Source: Verrucomicrobium sp. (GTDB lineage: Bacteria; Verrucomicrobiota; Verrucomicrobiia; Methylacidiphilales; UBA1321). Taken from it: DNA of 64,000 bases. The notes under the pieces are model-generated. The model saw only the letters and a list, made by a program, of their open reading frames with translations. It was not told the origin of the DNA and made no database searches. Shown piece after piece: positions 45,561 through 52,974 of the stretch; the stretch's first letter is position 1, and each line of letters opens with the position of its first letter. Made by a program: the position numbers and the translations under genes. The stretch spans positions 62,001 to 126,000 of the forward strand of contig JAFIGT010000010.1 in NCBI GenBank assembly GCA_017849585.1, read 5' to 3'.

Positions 45561-48437
45561 ATGATTTCGTTCCTCTCCCGTGTTGTTCTGTCCTGTCTCG
45601 TGCTGCCGGGATTTCTGGTGGCGGCCGATGTTTCTCTCGATTTTTCCAAGGTCGCGAACCGCGCCTTTGTGGATGACGTTTCGGGCGATGGCAAGGGCGG
45701 CTGGAGCGATCAGGGACCGGACAATTCGTTGAGTCGATTGAAGTCGGGCACGCTCTCGCTTGGTGATATTGGCTTCACGATTCTCGACGGTCCGCGGGCC
45801 ATTCTCGTGCTAGAAAGTGGCTTGCTCACCAAAGCCGAAGTTGCCGTGCCTGACAGCGCGCCGGAGGACGGTGGTGTTCTTTATCTCCTTCACACCGCAT
45901 GTCGTGCGGGTCGTGCGCAGGAAAAGATCGGTACCATTACGGTGCGCTATGCTTCGGGCAAGACGGTGGAGTTTCCGGTGGAAACACGCCGCGAACTCGA
46001 CGACTGGTGGGGGCCGGGAGACAAGCCGAATGGCGTGGTGGCGTACCGCGAGGAGAATAATTCCGCGCAAGTCGGTGCCTACGCGTCGCGTTTTGTGTTG
46101 CCCAAGGGCATGGGCCGCCCCGTGGCGGTGCAGTTTGTCCAGCAGGGCAGTCCGATCTGGATCGTCATGGCGGCGACTCTTTCTCCGGTGGATCGACCGC
46201 TGCCCAAGCGCGACACGTGGACGGTGACGGCGAACGAGGAGTGGCGTCCGTACCAAATCAATAATGACAACATCGACATCGTGCCCGGCTCCGCGCTCGA
46301 TTTTTCCACCATGTTCCCGAGCAGCGAGGCCGGCAAGGACGGATTCCTCAAGATCAACGAGAAGGGGCAATTCGTTTTTGAAAAAGCGCCGAATCAGCCG
46401 GTGAAGTTTTTCTGCGACATGCCGCAAATCACCTTTTTGCATACACTCACGCCGGAAAAAATCGAGCGTTTTGCCGATCAGGTGGCGCGGGCCGGTTACA
46501 ACATCTACCGCACCCAGTTTCTCGATTATGGACTGATGTATGGGAGCACGGAGAATCACGTCTTCAACCCGAAACATCTCGACGCGTGGGACCGGTTCGC
46601 GGCGGCGCTGAAGAAGCGCGGCATTTATCTGCAGCTCGATCTCAGCACCTCGTGGGCCTCGTTCTACGCCACGCCCAATCACTGGAATGAGGACGCCCAC
46701 AGTAAACGACTGCGCAGCCGCATGTATTACGACTCCACCGCGCGCGAGCATTGGAAGAAGGGCGTCAAGTTGCTGCTCGAACACGTCAACCCCTACACCG
46801 GCGTTGCGCTCAAGGATGAACCGCAGGTTGCCATCGTGCAGCTGCGCAACGAGGCGGGCATCGACTTCCTGATGGGGACGAAGGATGACAGCGATCCGGA
46901 CATCATCCATCCTTTCCGCGCCTGGTTGAAAAAGAAGTACGGTACCACCGAGGAATTGCGCAAGGCGTGGAGTCGCAAGGACGGTGACGCCCTCATTTCC
47001 GATCTGCCCCGCAGCCAGACCATCGAGACGGTGCCACTGCCGCCGCGCTCCAGTAGCAAGGCGTCCACGCGCGATCTCATGTGGTTCTACACCGAGATCG
47101 AACGCGAGACGTATCAGTGGATGGCCGCCACCGTGCGCGAAATCGGGGTCAAGGTACCGCTCACCGAGTACAATAACGGTGGCTCCCTGCAGGTGGCGTT
47201 GTCTCGCGATATCGTGCAGGTCTCGGACAATCACGCTTATCACGATCTGCCGCACGGCGACGCCCGCAATCCCGGTTCCACACAGGACGGTAACAGCTCG
47301 CTCACAGTTGGTGTCAGTTACTATCGCTACCTCGCCAGCACGCGCTTCTGGGGGCGGCCCTTCCTCTGCACGGAGTGGGGGCACGTTTTCTGGAACGCCT
47401 ACCGCTACGAGGCCGGGTTGACCGTCCCCGCTTATGCGTCGTTGCAGGGGTGGGAGATGCTGACGCACTTTGGCGTGCGCGACGAACTCGAGGTCAAGGC
47501 GCTCACCGATACGGTCATTTCGTTCGATCCGCCGTTGAAGGCGGCGGAATATATGTCGGCACTCTTTTATCGACGGGGCGACGTGAAACCTTCGCCGCAT
47601 AAGGTCGAGGTGGTCATCAATCCGAACCTGCCCGAAAAACCACTCGCGCTGCAGAATGCCATGTCGTCCACGCTCAATCGACTCTCCCTCGTCACCGGTC
47701 TCGGCATCCGTGTGGAAGGCATGCCCGATTCCGCTCCCCGCGCCAACGTGGCTACCGATCTGACGTTGCTGCCCGATGCGGGCGAAAAAATCATCAGCGG
47801 CAGCATGGACCAACGTCTCGGGGGCGACAATACGCCGACCGCTCAGCAGGCCGGACTCATCGCGCAACTGCGCGAGAAGGGGATTCTGCCGAAGGACAAT
47901 GAGACCAATCCCGACAAGGGCATTTACGAAAGCGACACGGGCGAAATTTTCCTCGATCAGAACAAAAAGCAGATCACCGTGGTCACGCCCTACAGTCAGG
48001 GCGTTGCACTGGCCCAAGCCGGAATGGAAGCGAGTCTGCCGGCATTCCGCGTGAAGAATAACGGCGCGGGCGTTTCCGTTTTCCTCGGTGCCCTGGGCCA
48101 GAAACCGCAACCGCTCGCGGAGAGCAATCGACTGCTCTTCATCACCGCCACCGATGCGCTCAACAGCGGCATGACCTTTGCCGATGAGAAACGCAACAAG
48201 GTCTTGAAGATTGGGGCGCTGCCCATTCTTTTGCGCGTGGCCAAAGTGGACGTCAAAATCCGGCACCAAAAGCCGACTCTGTTGAAAATGTGGGCGCTGG
48301 GCTATAACGGCAAGCGGGTGGAAGAGATCCCGCTCAAGGTGGAAAAAGAGGGGGTCTCAGTTTCCATTGATACGGGCAAATTAAAGAATGGTCCTACTCC
48401 CTTTTTTGAACTGGCTGTGCAGGAGGAGAAGAAGTGA
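45561..48437 (+). CDS. Secreted large GH-A glycosidase with N-terminal accessory domain
   Basis: 958 residues from ATG 45561 (the frame is open to 45420 but that leader is out-of-frame sequence of the previous gene). Signal peptide about 1-22. An extra N-terminal beta domain of about 220 residues (ANRAFVDDVSGDGKGGWSDQG region) precedes a barrel paralogous to the glycosidase at 27400. Acid/base Glu in QLRNEAGIDF and nucleophile Glu in PFLCTEWGHVFW. A long beta C-terminal part (about 650-958) follows. Clan GH-A, GH5-like, substrate unknown. Followed by the PEP-CTERM gene at 48550. Confidence 0.85.
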   Translation: MISFLSRVVLSCLVLPGFLVAADVSLDFSKVANRAFVDDVSGDGKGGWSDQGPDNSLSRLKSGTLSLGDIGFTILDGPRAILVLESGLLTKAEVAVPDSAPEDGGVLYLLHTACRAGRAQEKIGTITVRYASGKTVEFPVETRRELDDWWGPGDKPNGVVAYREENNSAQVGAYASRFVLPKGMGRPVAVQFVQQGSPIWIVMAATLSPVDRPLPKRDTWTVTANEEWRPYQINNDNIDIVPGSALDFSTMFPSSEAGKDGFLKINEKGQFVFEKAPNQPVKFFCDMPQITFLHTLTPEKIERFADQVARAGYNIYRTQFLDYGLMYGSTENHVFNPKHLDAWDRFAAALKKRGIYLQLDLSTSWASFYATPNHWNEDAHSKRLRSRMYYDSTAREHWKKGVKLLLEHVNPYTGVALKDEPQVAIVQLRNEAGIDFLMGTKDDSDPDIIHPFRAWLKKKYGTTEELRKAWSRKDGDALISDLPRSQTIETVPLPPRSSSKASTRDLMWFYTEIERETYQWMAATVREIGVKVPLTEYNNGGSLQVALSRDIVQVSDNHAYHDLPHGDARNPGSTQDGNSSLTVGVSYYRYLASTRFWGRPFLCTEWGHVFWNAYRYEAGLTVPAYASLQGWEMLTHFGVRDELEVKALTDTVISFDPPLKAAEYMSALFYRRGDVKPSPHKVEVVINPNLPEKPLALQNAMSSTLNRLSLVTGLGIRVEGMPDSAPRANVATDLTLLPDAGEKIISGSMDQRLGGDNTPTAQQAGLIAQLREKGILPKDNETNPDKGIYESDTGEIFLDQNKKQITVVTPYSQGVALAQAGMEASLPAFRVKNNGAGVSVFLGALGQKPQPLAESNRLLFITATDALNSGMTFADEKRNKVLKIGALPILLRVAKVDVKIRHQKPTLLKMWALGYNGKRVEEIPLKVEKEGVSVSIDTGKLKNGPTPFFELAVQEEKK

Positions 48438-48499
48438 TAATAGGTCGATTTTTGCGATTCACCGTAAGATGCTTATTGATATATGCTTGGGATTAATTT

Positions 48500-48522
48500 T
48501 AGTTTATAGATGAAATAAACTA
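48500..48522. promoter_or_regulatory. Inverted repeat, candidate LacI-type operator
   Basis: Perfect 8-bp arms TAGTTTAT and ATAAACTA separated by 7 nt, 28 nt before the PEP-CTERM start. The word TTTATAGAT inside it recurs at 50425 next to the LacI gene, suggesting shared control. Confidence 0.45.
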
Positions 48523-48549
48523 TCGGTATCTCTCTGGCTAACATAAGCG

Positions 48550-49395
48550 ATGATAGTGGTGATGAGAATGCCATCATTTTTCTTGGTTCTCGGTATTGTA
48601 CTGTTGGGTTGTGGAGGTGCCAGTGCGCTGGCGGTGGGCTCCAGTTTTGAGACCACCGATGGGACGTATGTCAACGGCAGTTCCATAGGTGGCAAAACCG
48701 ATAGCTCCATTGGTGCGAGTTGGACCAACGTGACGGGCGCGGTTTCGTCCAACGCGAACGTTCTGGATGGCTCCCTTGCCATTCGCGTGACCGATTCGAG
48801 CGCGTCTACTTCCTCGGGCGGTACGATTTCATGGACCAATGCGGCGTCGTTAATGACCAGTCCCTTTACCCTTCAATTCTCCCTCGCCATTGCTGGTGAT
48901 TACAGCACCGGAACGACCAACCAGGTGCAGGTTTATCTCGGTCAGGCGCAGGCGGGGGATTTCAATCACTGGGCGTCGGTTTATTTTGACGAAGGCAATT
49001 TCAAGATGGCGACGGGCAACGGTACCTCCGATAGCTGGGTGAGCTTGGGCAGCTATACCACCTACTCCAATTACGGCGAGTATGTCACCTTCTCCCTCAC
49101 CATCGATCCGACTACGAAGAAGTTCACCGATGTGACGGTGGATGGCACCAAGACGACGGTGCCGACCAGTCTTACAACCGCGGTGCTGGCTAGCAATGGC
49201 GGCACGATCCCGTGGAATTCCGCCAGCGGCACGCCTCCCAATCAGATGCTGCTCATCACGGGCGGAAACGATACGGTTACGGTCGACTTCGATGCTTTCA
49301 GCATCGCCTCCGCCGTGCCCGAGCCTTCGGGATGGGCGTTGCTTCTGCTCGCGAGCGCGTTGCTGCCGTTGCGGCGGCGGTTTATGTCCGTTTGA
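48550..49395 (+). CDS. PEP-CTERM exoprotein, paralogue 1
   Basis: 281 residues. Signal peptide within the first 27 residues (FFLVLGIVLLGCGGASAL). One beta-sandwich domain (GSSFETTDGTYVNGSS, QVQVYLGQAQAGDFN, DPTTKKFTDVTVDG). The C-terminal sorting tag is SAVPEPSGWALLLLAS followed by RRR, a PEP-CTERM signal. Closely similar throughout to the protein at 50484 on the other side of the LacI gene, so the pair arose by duplication. Predicted to be secreted and sorted by exosortase. Alternative starts at 48562 and 48568. Confidence 0.9.
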   Translation: MIVVMRMPSFFLVLGIVLLGCGGASALAVGSSFETTDGTYVNGSSIGGKTDSSIGASWTNVTGAVSSNANVLDGSLAIRVTDSSASTSSGGTISWTNAASLMTSPFTLQFSLAIAGDYSTGTTNQVQVYLGQAQAGDFNHWASVYFDEGNFKMATGNGTSDSWVSLGSYTTYSNYGEYVTFSLTIDPTTKKFTDVTVDGTKTTVPTSLTTAVLASNGGTIPWNSASGTPPNQMLLITGGNDTVTVDFDAFSIASAVPEPSGWALLLLASALLPLRRRFMSV

Positions 49396-50422
49396 TTCGG
49401 CGCACGGTCTTTCCCTGCATCCAATGCGGGTGAATGAGAATTTCGCGCGGAATCTTCGGCTCGCCGGTTTCGCCGCGCAAAAGCATGGAGTGTAGTTGCT
49501 CGACGGCGGCTTCACCGGCGATGTCGAGGTGCTTGGAAATACCGCTGATTTCCAAGTCGAGGCTGGATTCATTGGAGAGACAGGCAAAACCGATGTCCTG
49601 TGGCACGCGGTATCCAGCCTCCTTCAGCCAGAGGTAAACACGCCAGTAATTGCTGACGACACACTCCGGTTTATATTTTTTCACCCACTTGAGAATGCCT
49701 GTTTCCGTGGACTCTTCGGGAAGGTAGGGAGGAACCACTTCCCAGCGGGGTTTCGGGCTGAAATGTTCTTTCGTGAGACCGCCGAGCCATTCGAAGCGCA
49801 TGCGCTCCTCGTTGTCAAAACGGTTGGCCAGACCGATGTGGCGATAACCCAGTTCGGCGAGCTTTTCGCCCACGAGATTGGCGGCGGCAAAGGCATCGCC
49901 GCCGATGCGGTGCCACTGGATGCGAAAGGGTGTATAGCTGCCGATGGAAATCACCGCGTAGTGGGACCACTGCAACGGCAGGATCAAATCCTGTTCCACG
50001 AGAGAGAGAATGGTGATGGCCCGGATACCACGCCCTTGCAGGATGCGATCCGGATTTTTCGAGGAGAGTAAATCGCGCTGAATGTTAAACACATCCAGGC
50101 TGTACCCCAGCCGCGTGCAGGCCGTGCGCATGCCGTCGAGTACCGTCTTGATCCAGCTTGTGTGACTGAAGTCGTCCCAGCGGTCATCGATCAATACGGC
50201 CAGATTTGCCACCACATGGTGCGGATGTGTGTTGTCGCGGCGGGCGACCAGGGCCGAGAGATGCGGATCGGGGCGGTAACCGAGCTGCCGGGCGGCCTTG
50301 CGCACACGGGCCTGCGTGGCGCGGGAGATGCGCGGGCTGTTGCGCATCACGAGCGATACGGTCATGGCACTGACGCCAGCCGCGCGGCCGACATCGGCGA
50401 GGGTGGGGGCTGGAATATTCAC
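49382..50422 (-). CDS. LacI-family regulator
   Basis: 346 residues from a GTG start. The N-terminal helix-turn-helix is TLADVGRAAGVSAMTVSLVMR with the hinge region up to about 60, and the effector domain contains YAVISIGSYTPF, HIGLANRFDNEERM and DIGFACLSNESSLDLEISG. Its tail overlaps the 3' end of the upstream PEP-CTERM gene by 14 nt, and it is divergent from the PEP-CTERM gene at 50484. Likely represses the two PEP-CTERM genes and the following operon; the operator word at 50425 and 48502 fits this. Confidence 0.9.
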   Translation of the reverse strand: MNIPAPTLADVGRAAGVSAMTVSLVMRNSPRISRATQARVRKAARQLGYRPDPHLSALVARRDNTHPHHVVANLAVLIDDRWDDFSHTSWIKTVLDGMRTACTRLGYSLDVFNIQRDLLSSKNPDRILQGRGIRAITILSLVEQDLILPLQWSHYAVISIGSYTPFRIQWHRIGGDAFAAANLVGEKLAELGYRHIGLANRFDNEERMRFEWLGGLTKEHFSPKPRWEVVPPYLPEESTETGILKWVKKYKPECVVSNYWRVYLWLKEAGYRVPQDIGFACLSNESSLDLEISGISKHLDIAGEAAVEQLHSMLLRGETGEPKIPREILIHPHWMQGKTVRRIKRT

Positions 50423-50424
50423 GC

Positions 50425-50459
50425 TTTATAGATAAACCTGACAAATTGTTTCCTATAAT
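50425..50459 (+). promoter_or_regulatory. Operator half-sites and TATAAT promoter element
   Basis: TTTATAGATAAA (50425-50436, 5-bp inverted arms) sits 2 nt from the LacI start codon. A perfect TATAAT lies at 50454-50459, about 25 nt before ATG 50484, so it fits the promoter of that PEP-CTERM gene. No good -35 hexamer is visible. Confidence 0.45.
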
Positions 50460-50483
50460 GCAATGCGATTCATGATTGGTGCC

Positions 50484-51362
50484 ATGAAAACGTTATCCCT
50501 TTTGGGTCGGACCGCAGGCTGCCTTATCGCGTGCGTCGCGGTGGGTCTGATTTCCGCCCATGCGGCCAGCAGCAGCTTTGAGACCACGGATGGCAGCTAC
50601 GTGAATGGGGCCTCGATTCAGGGCAAGACGGACACCTCGATCGGCTCGGCTTGGACCAATGTGGGCAATGCCAATTCTTCCACCGCCAACGTGTACGACG
50701 GCTCCCTGGCTATTCGCGTGACGGATACATCGACGACCAACTCCTCCGGCGCGACCACGGCTTGGACAAATGCCGATTCGCTTTTACTCAGTCCCTTTAC
50801 CTTCAAGTTCTCCATGGCGGTCGGGGCGGATGTCAGCGATGGTACAGGCAATCAAGTGCAGGTTTATCTCGGCCAGCCCGTAGCGGGCGACGCGAACAAC
50901 TGGACCAAGGTGGTCTACGATGATAGCGCCGTGGACGGAGTGCGAAACGGTGTGTTGCGGATCAGCACCGGCACAGGCGCTGCGAATTCCGATTATGGTG
51001 TGAATCTCGGATTGTACACAGCCTATTCCGCGTTTGGGGAGTATGTGACAATTTCGATTACGATTGATCCCACGACGATGAAGTACACCAGCGTCACGGT
51101 CGATGGCACGCTGACGGCGAACCCTGTCGATCTGACCACGACGGTGCAAGCCAGCAACGGCGGCACTGTCCCCTGGACATCCACTCTCGGCACGCCGTCC
51201 GATCAGATGTTGATTGTTACTGGTGGCAACGACACCGGCACTTTCGATTTCGATGCCTTCAGCATCACCTCCGCCGTGCCGGAACCGGGCACGTGGGCGA
51301 TGGTGGTCCTTGCGATGATCCTTCTGCCGCTGTTGCGTCGCCGCCGGGCATCGTGTGAATGA
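50484..51362 (+). CDS. PEP-CTERM exoprotein, paralogue 2
   Basis: 292 residues from ATG 50484, chosen because a TATAAT box lies about 25 nt upstream; ATG 50463 is in frame. Signal peptide about 1-27 (TAGCLIACVAVGLISAHAA). The mature domain matches the 48550 protein along its length (SSSFETTDGSYVNG; GNQVQVYLGQPVAGD; VTVDG; SNGGTVPW). The tag is SAVPEPGTWAMVVLAM followed by RRRR. Predicted exosortase substrate at the cell surface. First gene of the operon that includes 51475 to 56411. Confidence 0.9.
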   Translation: MKTLSLLGRTAGCLIACVAVGLISAHAASSSFETTDGSYVNGASIQGKTDTSIGSAWTNVGNANSSTANVYDGSLAIRVTDTSTTNSSGATTAWTNADSLLLSPFTFKFSMAVGADVSDGTGNQVQVYLGQPVAGDANNWTKVVYDDSAVDGVRNGVLRISTGTGAANSDYGVNLGLYTAYSAFGEYVTISITIDPTTMKYTSVTVDGTLTANPVDLTTTVQASNGGTVPWTSTLGTPSDQMLIVTGGNDTGTFDFDAFSITSAVPEPGTWAMVVLAMILLPLLRRRRASCE

Positions 51363-51474
51363 TCCATATTTTCATGATCTGCCTCCATCTGATGTCCGTT
51401 TACCGTGAATGAGGATGGCGTATTCTGATGGCATGAGTTCATTCATCAAGAAGTGAGCTTGCCAGAGGAACCTC

Positions 51475-52275
51475 ATGAAAACAAAAATAACGGATAGCGT
51501 GCGATGGGGAGCCTGTGCGGCATGGGTTCTCATGCTGTGGGCTTTACCGGTGGCCGTACAGGGCGGCGTGGTTTACGAACAATATTTCACCAACACCTCG
51601 GCTCCTCTGGCTAATCAGCCGGTCAATTATGTGGGTTGGTCGAGCTATCTGACCACGGCGACGCAGAGCGCCCTGAATATTTCCAATACGACGTCCACCA
51701 CGCCATGGACGGGCATCAGTAGTGCGGTAGGCAACCCGAGCGGTACAAATGGATATCTCGCCTTGGTCAACTATGCGACGACGGCGTCGATGTCGGCGGT
51801 GACGACCGGATTGAGTTTGAATTTGACGGGTGCCACCACCGTGACATGGAACATGAATTCCAATGTGGCCATGGGCGTGCGGTTTCTGGTGCAGATTGGC
51901 GGCGACTGGTATGCGTCCGACAGTTTGATTTCTACGCCGACGGCGGCGGTGAATACGACATTTTCGGACGTGGGTACGGCAGCGCAGGTGTCGTTTGCGT
52001 TCAATTCGTTGAAGACCACATGGCGCAATTTCACGCTCGTTGATGGTGGATCGTCAGGCGCCGGGGCGATGTCATTGGGGAGCGCCACGCTTTCCAGCGA
52101 TCTGGACACTTCCCTGGTCACAGGCATCGGTTTCTATCAGACGGGCGGTGCCATTTCCCGGATCGACAGTCTCGTGATCAGTACCGTGCCTGAACCGGGA
52201 ACGTGGGCTCTATTGGTTCTCTCCATCAGCTTTGGTGCGGTATTCAACCGGGTTCGTCGGTCCGCGCTGGGTTGA
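51475..52275 (+). CDS. PEP-CTERM exoprotein, distinct domain
   Basis: 266 residues. Signal peptide about 1-30 (WVLMLWALPVAVQGG). The mature domain is a Thr/Ser/Asn-rich beta-sandwich that is different in sequence from the three related PEP-CTERM proteins. Tag: STVPEPGTWALLVLSI followed by RVRR. An AGAGGA ribosome site precedes the start. Lies 112 nt after the preceding PEP-CTERM gene. Predicted exported and sorted, ligand unknown. Confidence 0.86.
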   Translation: MKTKITDSVRWGACAAWVLMLWALPVAVQGGVVYEQYFTNTSAPLANQPVNYVGWSSYLTTATQSALNISNTTSTTPWTGISSAVGNPSGTNGYLALVNYATTASMSAVTTGLSLNLTGATTVTWNMNSNVAMGVRFLVQIGGDWYASDSLISTPTAAVNTTFSDVGTAAQVSFAFNSLKTTWRNFTLVDGGSSGAGAMSLGSATLSSDLDTSLVTGIGFYQTGGAISRIDSLVISTVPEPGTWALLVLSISFGAVFNRVRRSALG

Positions 52276-52315
52276 TAGCTAAAACGAGCTTGGAATTGTT
52301 ACGTTTGAGTCGCAC

Positions 52316-52945
52316 ATGCACACTCATTCTATGCGGCGCTGGATCATCCTTGGCGGATTTTGGGCGGTGAGCCTGATGGTCGTTCGGGCCTCCGAGGAGA
52401 AGCTCGCGCGTCTGGATATTTCCGGCCTTTTGAAGACGCCTGTTCCTATCGAGATCCTTTCGGTTTCGGAGGGCGGACGGGGGGCGCAGGCGGAGTGGGT
52501 TGGGGTGAATCGCGACAAGATGATCACGGCGCAGTTCCCTGCCACGACGGATTGGCAACAGGCCAGCGTGACCTTCAAGCCCGCCAAGAGCGGTGGGGTG
52601 GTGCTTCAATTTCTGGCACCCTTTGTACGTGTCGCGGAGGGGGAGAAAGCCCTGAAAGTGATTTTTATGGATTACGATGCCGTCCGTGCTGACGGCGCGG
52701 CCGTGCTGAACGGTAGTTTTGAATCGGTCGATTCGAAAGGACAGCCGAAGTCGTGGGCCCCGAACGACAACGATTCGAGTAATCCCCCTCTTGAGGAGAC
52801 CAATCGCGCGCGCGTCCTGTCCGGGGAGGCCGCAGACGGTTCCAAATTTGTCCGGGTCTGGCATAATTCGCGGTACATCCAGATCATCATTGTGGAGGAA
52901 AATGTGCCAGTGACGGTGCATTTTTCCTATCGGTTGCCCCAGTAA
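52316..52945 (+). CDS. Secreted protein with carbohydrate-binding-like fold
   Basis: 209 residues, signal peptide about 1-24 (MRRWIILGGFWAVSLMVV). An NGSFESVDSKGQPKSW element near the middle resembles the start of CBM_4_9-like modules, also seen as NPGFE in the next protein. The rest is a beta-rich domain without clear catalytic residues. It lies 29 nt upstream of the glycosidase start, and so is probably an accessory protein. Family not known. Confidence 0.55.
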   Translation: MHTHSMRRWIILGGFWAVSLMVVRASEEKLARLDISGLLKTPVPIEILSVSEGGRGAQAEWVGVNRDKMITAQFPATTDWQQASVTFKPAKSGGVVLQFLAPFVRVAEGEKALKVIFMDYDAVRADGAAVLNGSFESVDSKGQPKSWAPNDNDSSNPPLEETNRARVLSGEAADGSKFVRVWHNSRYIQIIIVEENVPVTVHFSYRLPQ

Positions 52946-52974
52946 ACTCGAAATCATTGATAAGGAGTTGTCTT

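Noticed and set aside
45810-48269. 819-residue open frame on the minus strand opposite the large glycosidase
   Set aside because: It is antisense to a gene with signal peptide and catalytic motifs; its translation is Arg/His-rich with no domain, as expected of a shadow frame in GC-rich DNA.
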